DNA of 64,000 bases from Kurthia zopfii (GCF_003143955.1 NZ_QFVS01000008.1:1-64000); one strand, 5' to 3'; numbered from the stretch's first letter, positions 32,907 to 41,385 are shown. Notes: generated by a model from the sequence alone, not told the origin. Made by a program: numbers and translations.

Positions 32907-33665
32907 ATGAATCAATCAGCAGCTCAAATCGCTAATTTTAGAGATATGGGCGGTTTAGTAACGAATTCGGGAAATCGTGTAAAGGAACATTTACTTTTTA
33001 GAAGCGGTGAATTGAATCAATTAAATCAAAATGGGGTTCATTTTATACAAAACGAACTGAATATTCAATCGATTATTGATTTTCGTGATGAAGCAGAGAC
33101 TAAGAGTGCGCCTACTCCATTGATCGATGGAGTCAAAAACTTTTTAGTTCCAGCGAATAAAATGGCCATTAATTTTGCTTCCATGAAAGAATTGATAGAA
33201 GATGATTTACTGAGTCAATTTTCAGAAGGTTCCTTAGAGCAATTTTACCGCGCATTACCTATTAAAAATGCCGCGTATAAGAAACTTGTTCAGCAATTTA
33301 AATCGAAGAACCACGTACCGCTATTACAGCATTGTACGGCAGGAAAGGATCGTACTGGTGTTGGTGCGATGATTTTGTATTTAATTTTAGATGTACCTTT
33401 CAATGCAATCGTTCAAGAATATTTATTGACGAACGATTATATGACGAATCATGTGCCTGCTTGGGTTGAGCGAGCAAAGCCTTATGTGCAGGATTCGAAC
33501 TTACTTAATAAGTTCATTTTTGTTGATGAAGCCTACTTAAGTGCGGCCTATGACGAAATATTACAAGTATACAAAACCGTTGATCAGTATCTTTTAGAAG
33601 AATTTGAAATCGATGCTGCTATGCGACAAACTCTTCATCAGTTTTATACGGAAGAGGTGCTTTAA
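32907..33665 (+). CDS. Tyrosine-protein phosphatase family protein
   Basis: A 252-residue phosphatase of the Y_phosphatase3 group. The N-terminal NFRDMGGL is the family marker (FRDLGG), and HCTAGKDRTGVGAMI is the P-loop with the nucleophile Cys and the CX5R arginine. IIDFRDEAE matches the conserved DLR-type segment. Relatives dephosphorylate phosphotyrosine or phosphoinositides. AGGGGG lies eight bases before the chosen ATG; 21 codons of upstream frame come from gene debris. The stop is directly followed by the next gene, so the two form an operon. Confidence 0.85.
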   Translation: MNQSAAQIANFRDMGGLVTNSGNRVKEHLLFRSGELNQLNQNGVHFIQNELNIQSIIDFRDEAETKSAPTPLIDGVKNFLVPANKMAINFASMKELIEDDLLSQFSEGSLEQFYRALPIKNAAYKKLVQQFKSKNHVPLLQHCTAGKDRTGVGAMILYLILDVPFNAIVQEYLLTNDYMTNHVPAWVERAKPYVQDSNLLNKFIFVDEAYLSAAYDEILQVYKTVDQYLLEEFEIDAAMRQTLHQFYTEEVL

Positions 33666-34619
33666 TTGAAAACTCGTATTACGGAATTACTTCATATTGA
33701 TTTACCAATTATCCAAGGTGGTTTAGCGTACCTAGCCTATTCAGAGTTGGCAGCTGCAGTTTCGAATGCGGGGGGACTTGGACAAGTAACAGCGTTAAGT
33801 TTACCTACTGCTGAAAAACTGCGGGAAGAGATTCACAAAACTAGAAAACTCACGACGAAACCTTTTGGCGTCAATTTCGCGATGGGGCTTCACGGCACTA
33901 ATTTTGAGGACTTCATCCAAGTTGCCATCGATGAAAAAGTTGCTGTCGTAACGATTACAGGCGGAAATCCAACACCGATCTTACAAGCATTTCACGGTAC
34001 AAGCATTAAAAAACTTGTCTTGGTCAGCTCTGTAAGACAGGCACAGAAAGCAGAAGAGCATGGCGCAGACGCGGTCATCGTTGTAGGCCAGGAAGGTGGT
34101 GGACATCTAGGAAGGGAAGACTTAGGGACAATCATTTTGACACCTAGAGTAGTCGACTCAGTTAAAATTCCAGTGATCGCCTCTGGTGGAATTGGAGATG
34201 GTAGAGGGATGGCCGCAGCATTGGCGCTTGGTGCTGATGGAATTGAGATGGGGACGCGATTTATAGCAACGAAGGAATGTATACATGCTTCAGCGCTTTA
34301 TAAAGAAGCGATTCTTGCGAAAAATGAACAAGATACAGTTGTCATTAAACGTTCGATTGGTGGGCCAGCTCGTGTGTTACATAATGACTTTACAGATGAG
34401 ATTCTTGAGATTGAAAAGGCAACATCTACTTACGAAGCATTGAAAAACTATATCGGTGGGAAAAATAATCGAGATTTCATCTATGATGGGAAAGAGCATG
34501 GATTTGGCTATGCAGGTCAGGTCATAGGTCTGATTGATTCAACCCCTACAATGAAGGATTTATTCAATGAAATGGAGCAGGTTTTCAAAGATCAAATTCT
34601 AAAGTTGTCAGAAATATAA
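33666..34619 (+). CDS. Nitronate monooxygenase / FabK-like flavoprotein
   Basis: A 317-residue FMN-dependent TIM barrel of the 2-nitropropane dioxygenase family, which includes nitronate monooxygenases and the enoyl-ACP reductase FabK. Visible are LPIIQGGLAYLAYSELAAAV, GVNFAMGL, VVGQEGGGHLG, the FMN-phosphate motif VIASGGIGDGRGMAAALALG and EMGTRFIATKE. Translation starts at TTG, one base after the phosphatase stop, with GAGGTG inside the end of that gene, so the two are coupled. No fab genes are nearby, so nitronate detoxification is the likelier role, but sequence alone does not separate the two. Confidence 0.82.
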   Translation: MKTRITELLHIDLPIIQGGLAYLAYSELAAAVSNAGGLGQVTALSLPTAEKLREEIHKTRKLTTKPFGVNFAMGLHGTNFEDFIQVAIDEKVAVVTITGGNPTPILQAFHGTSIKKLVLVSSVRQAQKAEEHGADAVIVVGQEGGGHLGREDLGTIILTPRVVDSVKIPVIASGGIGDGRGMAAALALGADGIEMGTRFIATKECIHASALYKEAILAKNEQDTVVIKRSIGGPARVLHNDFTDEILEIEKATSTYEALKNYIGGKNNRDFIYDGKEHGFGYAGQVIGLIDSTPTMKDLFNEMEQVFKDQILKLSEI

Positions 34620-34627
34620 AATAACTA

Positions 34628-34656
34628 TTGCAATTCATATTGATTTAGTATATTAT
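34628..34656 (+). promoter_or_regulatory. Promoter of the SAM riboswitch RNA
   Basis: TTGCAA, a 17-base spacer and TATTAT place the transcription start near 34663, about 20 bases before the aptamer. Confidence 0.6.
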
Positions 34657-34677
34657 AAAGTTAATCAAATAATCGTA

Positions 34678-34828
34678 ATCTCTTATCGAGAGAAGGCGAG
34701 GGACTGGCCCTTTGACCCTTCAGCAACAGACATTTTATGAACTGTGCTAATTCCTGTAGCGTAAGCTAAAAGATAAGAAGAGTGAATTTAAACTTTCAAA
34801 CCTCTTCTTATTCAGGAGAGGTTTTTTG
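34678..34828 (+). promoter_or_regulatory. SAM-I (S-box) riboswitch with terminator, no methionine gene downstream
   Basis: The S-box core is clear: CTTATCGAGAGAAGGCGAGG, then GACTGGCCCTTTGACCCTTC, then AGCAACAG, and the P1 partner GATAAGAAG. The expression platform is CCTCTTC..AGGAGAGG followed by six T (34801-34827). After it there is no methionine or cysteine gene: about 100 bases on comes another terminator. Confidence 0.88.
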
Positions 34829-34931
34829 ATTGGATCGACTTCCCATACGAAGTAAATGCTCATTTGCAGCGAGAACTGCCAACGCCCATTCGCACCGCTC
34901 ATTTGCGACACTACTCATCTGTAGATTCCTT
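34829..34931 (+). other. Short stretch controlled by the SAM riboswitch
   Basis: Between the riboswitch terminator and the next terminator the only frames are tiny. One runs 22 codons from an ATG at 34857 (three Cys, weak ribosome site). It is either a short peptide, a regulatory RNA, or the scar of a deleted gene. Confidence 0.35.
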
Positions 34932-34967
34932 AGAACTTCAGTCATTTCTGAAGTTCTTTTTTATTTT
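34932..34967 (+). terminator. Intrinsic terminator
   Basis: AGAACTTCAG/CTGAAGTTCT followed by TTTTTTATTTT, about 100 bases after the riboswitch terminator. Confidence 0.85.
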
Positions 34968-34989
34968 CTTAAATAATCTGACAATTCCG

Positions 34990-35018
34990 TTGACATTATT
35001 TGAAATCTGTTATATATT
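34990..35018 (+). promoter_or_regulatory. Promoter of the 53-codon gene
   Basis: Perfect TTGACA, a 17-base spacer and TATATT. The -10 overlaps CTGTTATATA, which recurs 29 bases downstream. Confidence 0.7.
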
Positions 35019-35035
35019 AATAAAAATAAAAATAA

Positions 35036-35047
35036 CTGTTATATAAC
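35036..35047 (+). promoter_or_regulatory. Candidate operator
   Basis: GTTATATAAC is a perfect 10-bp palindrome just downstream of the transcription start. The same CTGTTATATA half occurs over the -10 element (35007), so a repressor could bind both. Confidence 0.45.
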
Positions 35048-35063
35048 AAAGGAGTAGATGACG

Positions 35064-35225
35064 ATGGAACATTTTATGGAAGGTTATGAAAAATACTGCG
35101 AGGCATGCGAGAATTACGGACTAGAATCGATGAATTTCTATCTTTATGTCAAACAACTTACAGAGGAGCAATTATATGCTTTCAATGAACATAAAAAAGA
35201 CTCGATCAACTTCGAAGCCATTTAA
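35064..35225 (+). CDS. 53-residue soluble protein, unrecognised
   Basis: I do not recognise this small acidic protein. It begins MEHFMEGYEKYCEACENYGL, with a Cys-x-x-Cys pair at residues 12 and 15, and ends with a helical EEQLYAFNEHKKDS segment. AAAGGAG lies nine bases before the ATG, a strong consensus promoter and a palindromic operator lie upstream, and a terminator follows, so it is a genuine stand-alone gene. The CxxC could bind metal with a partner or another subunit. No function is proposed. Confidence 0.65.
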   Translation: MEHFMEGYEKYCEACENYGLESMNFYLYVKQLTEEQLYAFNEHKKDSINFEAI

Positions 35226-35230
35226 AAAAC

Positions 35231-35286
35231 GAACCAATTTATTCAGTTTTATTCAGTTTATTTATTGAATAGATTGGTTTTTTCTT
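35231..35286 (+). terminator. Intrinsic terminator
   Basis: AACCAAT-TATTCA pairs with TGAATA-ATTGGTT, followed by a T-rich run, right after the 53-codon gene. Confidence 0.75.
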
Positions 35287-35369
35287 TTATTTCTGAAATC
35301 TTTATTTACTTTTTATAGTAATTATGAAATACTTTCAATAAAGATAATTGAATATTCATGAAGTAATAG

Positions 35370-35545
35370 TGCTAGTTCCTTTGAACTGGATAATAGGGAA
35401 TTCGGTGTAAATCCGATGCAGCCCCGCTACTGTAACATGGGATGAAATGACAATGACACTGTAAGCGTTTACGGGAAGTCGTCAAAGTAAATCGATCATG
35501 GAGCCAGGAAACCTGCTATTATTTTTTGTTTCAATCTTCGAGGGG
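35370..35545 (+). promoter_or_regulatory. Cobalamin (B12) riboswitch
   Basis: Conserved B12-box elements in order: GTGCTAGTTCC, GGGAATTCGGTGTAAATCCG, ATGCAGCCCCGCTACTGTAA, GTTTACGGGAAGTC, GGAGCCAGGAAACCTGC, then CTTCGAGGGGAAGATG. It lies about 105 bases ahead of a secreted protein and the ECF transporter genes, which fixes their ligand as cobalamin or a precursor. No strong T-tailed hairpin follows, so control may be at translation. Confidence 0.93.
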
Positions 35546-35649
35546 AAGATGTGAAGCGACGTCTATTGTTTATATTGTAGATTTTTCTATATATAACTAA
35601 ATTGCGATCCTTCCACTTCTTTGCACATAAAAAATGGGGGGTTTTTTTA

Positions 35650-37170
35650 ATGTTTAAAACAAAATGGGTTTTACCAGCAACATTATCATCAGCATTAGTT
35701 TTATCAATCTTACCAACTACAGGTATTCACGCTGAGGCAAAAACATCTGTAAAGGAAGTAGCTTACGAAAAAGACTTAGCAACTTCTTCAGCATACTTAT
35801 ATAAGCAAGCTTTAGTGCCAACTGCTTTCAGTAATGACACTGTGATGGCATTTGCTCGTTCAAATTATGGCGTAAACAAAAATTATTACACTACATATTA
35901 CAATGAAGTTGTAAAATCTTTAAAAGCAGATGGCGTTGAGAAAATCGCAGCGGGAAGTTTATCTAAAACAATTCTTACGCTGAACGCAATCGGCAAAAAC
36001 CCTGCTAAAATTGCAGGATTCAATCTTTATGACGAAGTAGCAAAAAAATTAACGGATGCGAAATCTAGTCCTTTAGTTTCGGATTATATTTACGCAATTA
36101 TCGCTTTAGATAGTAATACACAATCATTTTCTGATGAAACGAAATATGCGGATGCAAATGTTAAATCACTTGTGAAAAAATTAATCGCAACTCAATTTGC
36201 GAACGGTGGCTATTCTTGGGCACAAGGTTCTGAACAAGGAATTAGTGCAGATATGACTGCAATGGCTTTAATCGCATTATCAAATCACAGTAAAGACGCT
36301 TCAGTTAAGAAATCAATTGATCGCGGATTAAAATATATGAGTGGCCAATTAACACCTGAAGCTGGTTATGCTCCTTGGGGTGGCAATAGTGCAGATTCAC
36401 AAGCACAAGTTATTTTAGCTTTACTAGCAAATAACATTAATCCTAAAACAAAAACTGCTTTCATCAAAAAAGAAAATTGGGCAATCTCAAATATCTTATT
36501 GAACTACAACAAAAAATTAGGTGCATTCACTATGAAGCCAGGCGATGCTGATGCGAACCTATTCACTACGAATAGCGGTGTAACTGGTTTAGTAGCTTAT
36601 GATCGCTATGTGAAAAAAGAAGATTCATTCTACGATCTTCACAATGCATCATCTAAAAAACTGAAAATCGATGCTACTGCACCTAAATCAGTTAAACAAA
36701 CGAAGTTAACGAATACTTCTAAAGCAATTAGCGGTACGACTGAACCATTCGCAACAGTTAAGTTATATGTTTCGAATAAAGCAGTTGCAACAATCGAAAC
36801 TTCAGCGGATGGTAAATTCACACATGCATTGAAGAAATCACTTAAAGCAAACACTTCAGTGAAAGTCTATGTAACTGATTTAGCTGGCAATAAGAGTAAA
36901 GCAATCTCTTATAAAGTGGTAGATGTTCTAACACCAGCTACACCTAAAGTAACTAAAGTTGTGACGGGTGCTAAAAAAGTAACTGGTACTACAACTAAAG
37001 GCGCTACTGTATATGCGAAAATCGGGTCAAAAACATATAAAACAGTCGCAAGTGCGAAAACAGGGAAATTCTCAATTACTGTACCTGCATTAAAAGCTAA
37101 AACATCTGTAAAAGTTTCAGCGAAAAAAGGCAAGTACACAAGTAAATCAGTAACAGTTAAAACTAAATAA
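35650..37170 (+). CDS. Secreted alpha6/alpha6-barrel protein with Ig-like tail, putative B12-binding (intrinsic factor alpha-domain type)
   Basis: A 506-residue exported protein. MFKTKWVLPATLSSALVLSI and a following Ala-rich cleavage region (IHAEA) form the signal peptide. Residues about 60-355 are a helical-repeat barrel of the prenyltransferase/squalene-cyclase type: LIATQFANGGYSWAQGSEQG, ADMTAMALIALSNHS, SADSQAQVILALLANNINP, the pattern also found in the alpha domain of animal intrinsic factor and transcobalamin. Two bacterial Ig-like modules (about 360-430 and 435-506) follow, rich in Lys and Thr. There is no sortase motif. GGGGGG precedes the ATG. The B12 riboswitch and the transporter genes point to cobalamin capture at the cell surface; that role is inferred. 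Confidence 0.8.
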   Translation: MFKTKWVLPATLSSALVLSILPTTGIHAEAKTSVKEVAYEKDLATSSAYLYKQALVPTAFSNDTVMAFARSNYGVNKNYYTTYYNEVVKSLKADGVEKIAAGSLSKTILTLNAIGKNPAKIAGFNLYDEVAKKLTDAKSSPLVSDYIYAIIALDSNTQSFSDETKYADANVKSLVKKLIATQFANGGYSWAQGSEQGISADMTAMALIALSNHSKDASVKKSIDRGLKYMSGQLTPEAGYAPWGGNSADSQAQVILALLANNINPKTKTAFIKKENWAISNILLNYNKKLGAFTMKPGDADANLFTTNSGVTGLVAYDRYVKKEDSFYDLHNASSKKLKIDATAPKSVKQTKLTNTSKAISGTTEPFATVKLYVSNKAVATIETSADGKFTHALKKSLKANTSVKVYVTDLAGNKSKAISYKVVDVLTPATPKVTKVVTGAKKVTGTTTKGATVYAKIGSKTYKTVASAKTGKFSITVPALKAKTSVKVSAKKGKYTSKSVTVKTK

Positions 37171-37189
37171 TTCAGTCAATAACTGAAAA

Positions 37190-37224
37190 GGGTTGGGTCA
37201 ATTTTTTCTTAATTGGCTCAACCC
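37190..37224 (+). other. Intergenic hairpin
   Basis: A 14-base arm GGGTTGGGTCAATT pairs almost fully with AATTGGCTCAACCC around a T-rich loop, with no T-run after it. Placed between the secreted protein and the lipoprotein gene, it may lower read-through or protect the upstream mRNA. Confidence 0.55.
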
Positions 37225-37252
37225 TATTACTGTATTCATGGGGAGGAATACT

Positions 37253-38176
37253 ATGTGGAAGATGAAAGCAATAGTAACAACTTTATTACTTTCAACGTTT
37301 TTAACTGCTTGTAACATTCAGACTGTTCAACAATATGAAGATGAACGGGACGAAAAATCTGCGAAAGTTGTAGAAGCTGAACCAAAATCCGAAAAAAAAG
37401 AATCTGAAAAAGCAACCGCTTCTAAAGAGAAGCCAGATGAAAAGAAACCAACAGTTAAAAATGAAATAAACAAGACAACAACGACAGAAAAACCTGTTGC
37501 AACTCAACCGGAAAGTGTAGAAAAGGAAACGGTGGCGCAAAAAGAGCCAGTAAAAGAAGCGATTCCTTCAAAAAATGAAACACAGAAGCCGAATAATATA
37601 CAAAAACCCGTAAAACAAGAAAAACCAGTTGAAAAGCCTGTCAAACCATCGAAACCTGTTCAAACAAAACCAAACAAAGAACCGGCTAAACCAAATCATT
37701 CGAATAATACGAAGCCACCCGTTTCAAAACCAAAACCAGTTCCACCGAAGCCGGTTGAAAAACCTGCTAAGAAAGAATATGCGATGGTATCAATCGGCAT
37801 GAAAGTATTACTGAAACCAGAAAACTATGAAAAGTTGCCGAAAGCACTTCAAAATCCTAAGTACGTACCTGAAAATGGTGTAATCGTGAGTGGCGCCAAG
37901 GTTGAAATTGAAAAAGGCGATACTGCGTGGGATGCGATTTCTCAATTACGTGCGAAATATGGCATTCATATGGATTATGTAAACAATCCACTTTACGGTA
38001 TTTATATTAAAGGGATTAATCATGTCTATGAATTTGATGCAGGTGAAATGAGTGGCTGGTTGTATACAGTAAATGGCGTGAAAGCTCCTGTAGGGGTAGG
38101 AACTTACAAGTTAAAAGATGGTGATTCGATTAGTTTGCAGTATACAACTAATGGCGGCACCGATTTAGGTTGGTGA
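37253..38176 (+). CDS. DUF4430 lipoprotein (transcobalamin C-terminal domain-like), putative B12-binding
   Basis: A 307-residue lipoprotein. MWKMKAIVTTLLLSTFLTAC ends in the lipobox Cys at residue 20. A Lys/Pro/Glu-rich linker (about 25-175) spans the wall, then a DUF4430 domain (about 185-307): VEIEKGDTAWDAISQL, YIKGINHVYEFDAGEMSGWL, YTVNG, GVGTYKLKDGDSISLQYTT. DUF4430 corresponds to the beta domain of intrinsic factor and transcobalamin. Together with the preceding barrel protein it supplies the two halves of that cobalamin clamp on separate polypeptides. GGGGAGGA precedes the ATG; upstream in-frame codons belong to the hairpin. It runs directly into ecfT. Confidence 0.85.
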   Translation: MWKMKAIVTTLLLSTFLTACNIQTVQQYEDERDEKSAKVVEAEPKSEKKESEKATASKEKPDEKKPTVKNEINKTTTTEKPVATQPESVEKETVAQKEPVKEAIPSKNETQKPNNIQKPVKQEKPVEKPVKPSKPVQTKPNKEPAKPNHSNNTKPPVSKPKPVPPKPVEKPAKKEYAMVSIGMKVLLKPENYEKLPKALQNPKYVPENGVIVSGAKVEIEKGDTAWDAISQLRAKYGIHMDYVNNPLYGIYIKGINHVYEFDAGEMSGWLYTVNGVKAPVGVGTYKLKDGDSISLQYTTNGGTDLGW

Positions 38177-38180
38177 TCAT

Positions 38181-39062
38181 ATGAAATCTTTACATCAATA
38201 TCACCCAATTGTGATTTTCTTTTATTTTTTCGTTGTTATTGGTTTAACGATGTTTTACATGCATCCTGTCCTTCTAGGCATTAGTTTTTTAGGAGCTGTC
38301 TTATTAAGCCTTTTCATACAGCGGAAGAAATTTCTATCCTCGTTGAAATGGTTACTACCATTCATGTTCATTGCGGCGATCATTAACCCGCTTATTACAC
38401 ATAACGGGGAGATTATCCTACTTTATGTGAACTATCAACCGATTACGTTAGAAGCAATTGTCTACGGTTTCTCGATGTCAGTCATGCTACTAAGTGTCGT
38501 ATTTTGGTTCGGTTCATTTAATGAAATTATGACATCCGATAAATTCCTATATTTATTTGGACGAATTTCTCCAGCTGTCGCACTATTGATTTCACTTACG
38601 ATGCGATTAATACCTTTGTTCTTTTTACAAATCAAAAAGATTACAAATGCGCAGCGTACAATCGGCATGGATCCGACTACCGGTTCACTTTGGCATCGAA
38701 TTAAATCAGCCGCTACAATTATTTCAATCCTCATCTCCTGGGCGCTTGAAAATGCGATTGAAACGGCCGATTCGATGAAAGCACGAGGCTATGGGTTGAA
38801 AAACCGCTCAACTTTCTCCTTGTTTAAATTTGACCGTGCAGATGGCATTGTAACAACAGTGATTACTTGTCTTTTCTTCGTCGCGTTAATTAGTAGCTAT
38901 TTCGGATGGAACTACTTTGCATACTATCCAACTTTCTCAACAATTGAATTAAATATGACGACTTGGATTGTCTTCATTTCTTATTTTGCATTAATCATGC
39001 TACCTATTGTCATCGAATTATTGGAGGTGCTCAAATGGCGATCATTGAAATTGAACAACTAG
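38181..39062 (+). CDS. ecfT: ECF transporter T component
   Basis: The 293-residue transmembrane energy-coupling subunit of an ECF vitamin importer. Six or so hydrophobic helices surround a cytoplasmic coupling region with NAQRTIGMDP and the diagnostic ADSMKARGYGL, where the Ala-Arg-Gly motif docks the ATPase. It follows the DUF4430 lipoprotein by four bases and overlaps ecfA by 28. A dedicated EcfT within the operon suggests a group I ECF system rather than one that shares a common module. Substrate is assigned from the B12 riboswitch. Confidence 0.9.
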   Translation: MKSLHQYHPIVIFFYFFVVIGLTMFYMHPVLLGISFLGAVLLSLFIQRKKFLSSLKWLLPFMFIAAIINPLITHNGEIILLYVNYQPITLEAIVYGFSMSVMLLSVVFWFGSFNEIMTSDKFLYLFGRISPAVALLISLTMRLIPLFFLQIKKITNAQRTIGMDPTTGSLWHRIKSAATIISILISWALENAIETADSMKARGYGLKNRSTFSLFKFDRADGIVTTVITCLFFVALISSYFGWNYFAYYPTFSTIELNMTTWIVFISYFALIMLPIVIELLEVLKWRSLKLNN

Positions 39063-40690
39063 AATTTACGTATCCAGAAGGCCTAAAACCAATACTTCAA
39101 GAAATCGATCTTCAAATCGAGAAAGGTGAATTCGTCGTATTATGCGGGACTTCTGGTTGTGGTAAAAGTACATTATTAAAACATTTAAAGCGAGAATTAA
39201 CGCCACATGGGCAAAAAAGCGGTTCAATCCGTTTTAATGGCATTGAATTAGAGCAATTATCCCAAAGAGAAGCGGCTTCAGAGATCGGATTCGTCTTACA
39301 AAATCCTGAAAATCAAATTGTGACCGATAAAGTTTGGCATGAATTAAGTTTCGGCTTAGAAAACTTAGGTCTTGATACAATGTCGATTAGACGACGAGTA
39401 GCTGAAATGGCTAGTTTCTTTGGTATTCAAAATTGGTTCCGCAAAAATACTACTGATTTATCAGGTGGGCAAAAACAACTGTTAAATCTTGCGAGTATTA
39501 TGGTTATGCAGCCGAAAGTCTTGATTTTAGATGAACCGACATCGCAACTAGATCCAATCGCAGCGAGCGAGTTTATAGCGACACTTTCAAAACTGAATAA
39601 AGAATTAGGTTTAACAATTATATTAGTAGAGCATCGTTTGGAAGAAGTGTATCCTCTTGCTGACCGTGTCATCATCATGGACAATGGGAAAATAATTTCA
39701 AATGGTACGCCAGTCGAAGCGGCAGTTAATTTACGACAATTAGATGCGGAACATCCGATGCTACTCGGATTACCGACACCGATCCGTGTGCATCATTACT
39801 TTAAACTCGATCAGCAAGTCCCTTTGACAATCCGTGATGGTAGCCAATGGTTGTCACATCATTTCAAAGAGGATTCGAAAGCGATTCTACCGACTGTTGC
39901 ATCGACCAACGAAGTAGTGTTGAGCGTAAAAGATTTATGGTTTCGATATAATAAAACGGATGAAGATGTCGTACGTGGTTTAGAGTTCGAATTGGAAAAG
40001 GGCGATTTCTTAACGATTTTAGGTGGCAATGGTACGGGTAAATCGACAACTTTACAACTCATTTCAGGCTTAATGACACCACATAGAGGCAAAGTTACCG
40101 TTTTTGGCAAGACTTTAAAGAACTATAAAAATAGTGATTTATACAATGGTGTCATCGCCATGTTGCCACAGGATCCAACGACTTTATTAGTGGAGAAAAC
40201 CGTGCAGTTAGAATTCTCAACATTAACTTCAGACCAAACTCTAATTGATTCAATCGTACATTTACTGCAAATAGAACATTTATTGGCACAACATCCGTAT
40301 GATTTAAGTGGTGGCGAGCAGCAAAAAGTCGCGCTTGGGAAAGTGTTATTAAAACAACCTCGTTTGCTCATATTAGATGAACCTACGAAAGGTTTAGATG
40401 CACAGTCAAAACAAATTCTTGCGTCGATCTTGACGCAACTTAGAGAAAAGGGTACGACAATATTAATGGTGACGCATGATGTCGAGTTTTCTGCGGAACA
40501 TGCATCTAAATGTGCCATGTTTTTTGATGGCCAAATCGTATCGATCGATTCACCACGGGAGTTTTACTGCGGTAATCACTTTTACACGACAGCAGCGAAT
40601 CGCATGTGCCGTCATCTGTTTAATGATGTCATTACGACGAATCAATTAATTGAGCGATGCGCCGTTCAAAAACGGGAGGTAGTCATTTGA
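39035..40690 (+). CDS. ecfA: ECF transporter duplicated ATPase (EcfA-EcfA' fusion)
   Basis: A 551-residue protein with two ABC ATPase domains in one chain, replacing the usual EcfA1/EcfA2 pair. Domain 1: GTSGCGKST, QNPENQIV, LSGGQKQLLNLASIM, LILDEPTSQLDP and the switch VEHRLEE. Domain 2: GGNGTGKSTT, LPQDPTTLL, LSGGEQQKVALGKVLL, LILDEPTKGLD and THDVEF. All catalytic residues are present in both. I start at the ATG with GGAGGTG upstream, inside the end of ecfT. It ends overlapping the S-component TTG start by four bases. Confidence 0.93.
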   Translation: MAIIEIEQLEFTYPEGLKPILQEIDLQIEKGEFVVLCGTSGCGKSTLLKHLKRELTPHGQKSGSIRFNGIELEQLSQREAASEIGFVLQNPENQIVTDKVWHELSFGLENLGLDTMSIRRRVAEMASFFGIQNWFRKNTTDLSGGQKQLLNLASIMVMQPKVLILDEPTSQLDPIAASEFIATLSKLNKELGLTIILVEHRLEEVYPLADRVIIMDNGKIISNGTPVEAAVNLRQLDAEHPMLLGLPTPIRVHHYFKLDQQVPLTIRDGSQWLSHHFKEDSKAILPTVASTNEVVLSVKDLWFRYNKTDEDVVRGLEFELEKGDFLTILGGNGTGKSTTLQLISGLMTPHRGKVTVFGKTLKNYKNSDLYNGVIAMLPQDPTTLLVEKTVQLEFSTLTSDQTLIDSIVHLLQIEHLLAQHPYDLSGGEQQKVALGKVLLKQPRLLILDEPTKGLDAQSKQILASILTQLREKGTTILMVTHDVEFSAEHASKCAMFFDGQIVSIDSPREFYCGNHFYTTAANRMCRHLFNDVITTNQLIERCAVQKREVVI

Positions 40691-41385
40691 AAACGCGTAA
40701 AATCATTTCTTTACTACTCCTTTTCGTTGCGATTCCAGCAGTACTATTAATAGGCATTGTCTTATTCAATGATGGTAAGTACCAAATCATCTCAATGATT
40801 GTTGTGATTCTCGCATGTATCCCATTCTTTCTTTCATTTGAGAAGCGTAGGCCAGATGCGCGAGAAATTCTAGTCATCGCTGTTATGTCTGCCATTTCAG
40901 TTGCTGGTCGTGCTGCATTTGCTTGGGTTCCCGCATTTAAGCCAGTAACCGCTTTTACCGCTATTACTGGGTTCAAACTAGGGCCAGAAGCAGGATTCTT
41001 AACTGGGGCTGTTTCCGCGATTGCATCGAATATTTTATTTGGGCAAGGGCCGTGGACACCATTCCAAATGTTCACTTGGGGTATACTCGGCTATATAGCA
41101 GGGTTACTCGGCAAAACAAAATGGATGGATACGAAAATCGGCTTAATTTTATACGGTATTTTTGCAGGGGTATTATTTTCATTCATCATGGATATTTGGA
41201 CTGTCATGTCTTATGATGGTGCGTTCAGCTGGGCGAGATATATTGCGGCAGCAGGCACTGCACTACCATTCACGATTACGTATGCACTTTCAAATGTCGT
41301 TTTCTTATTATTACTTACGAAACCTATTGGTGATAAGCTTGAACGAATCAAAAAGAAATACGGCATTATGCAACCAAATTCATAA
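40687..41385 (+). CDS. ECF transporter S component, probable cobalamin-specific
   Basis: A 232-residue membrane protein with about seven helices that should bind the vitamin. FAWVPAFKPVTAFTAITGFK, GPEAGFLTGAVSAIASNILF and GQGPWTPFQMFTWGILGYIA match ECF S components of the CbrT-like group, including the small-residue pattern used to dock EcfT. It starts at TTG with GGGAGGT upstream, overlapping ecfA. The first 50 residues add two extra helices. With the B12 riboswitch, cobalamin or a corrinoid precursor is the likely ligand. Confidence 0.85.
   Translation: MKTRKIISLLLLFVAIPAVLLIGIVLFNDGKYQIISMIVVILACIPFFLSFEKRRPDAREILVIAVMSAISVAGRAAFAWVPAFKPVTAFTAITGFKLGPEAGFLTGAVSAIASNILFGQGPWTPFQMFTWGILGYIAGLLGKTKWMDTKIGLILYGIFAGVLFSFIMDIWTVMSYDGAFSWARYIAAAGTALPFTITYALSNVVFLLLLTKPIGDKLERIKKKYGIMQPNS

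Noticed and set aside
34864-35046. 60-codon frame after the SAM riboswitch
   Set aside because: It runs through a clear terminator and the next promoter and has no ribosome site.
40687-41385. Biotin or riboflavin S component
   Set aside because: The upstream riboswitch is of the cobalamin class and the gene is coupled to DUF4430 and barrel proteins; bioY/ribU signatures are absent.
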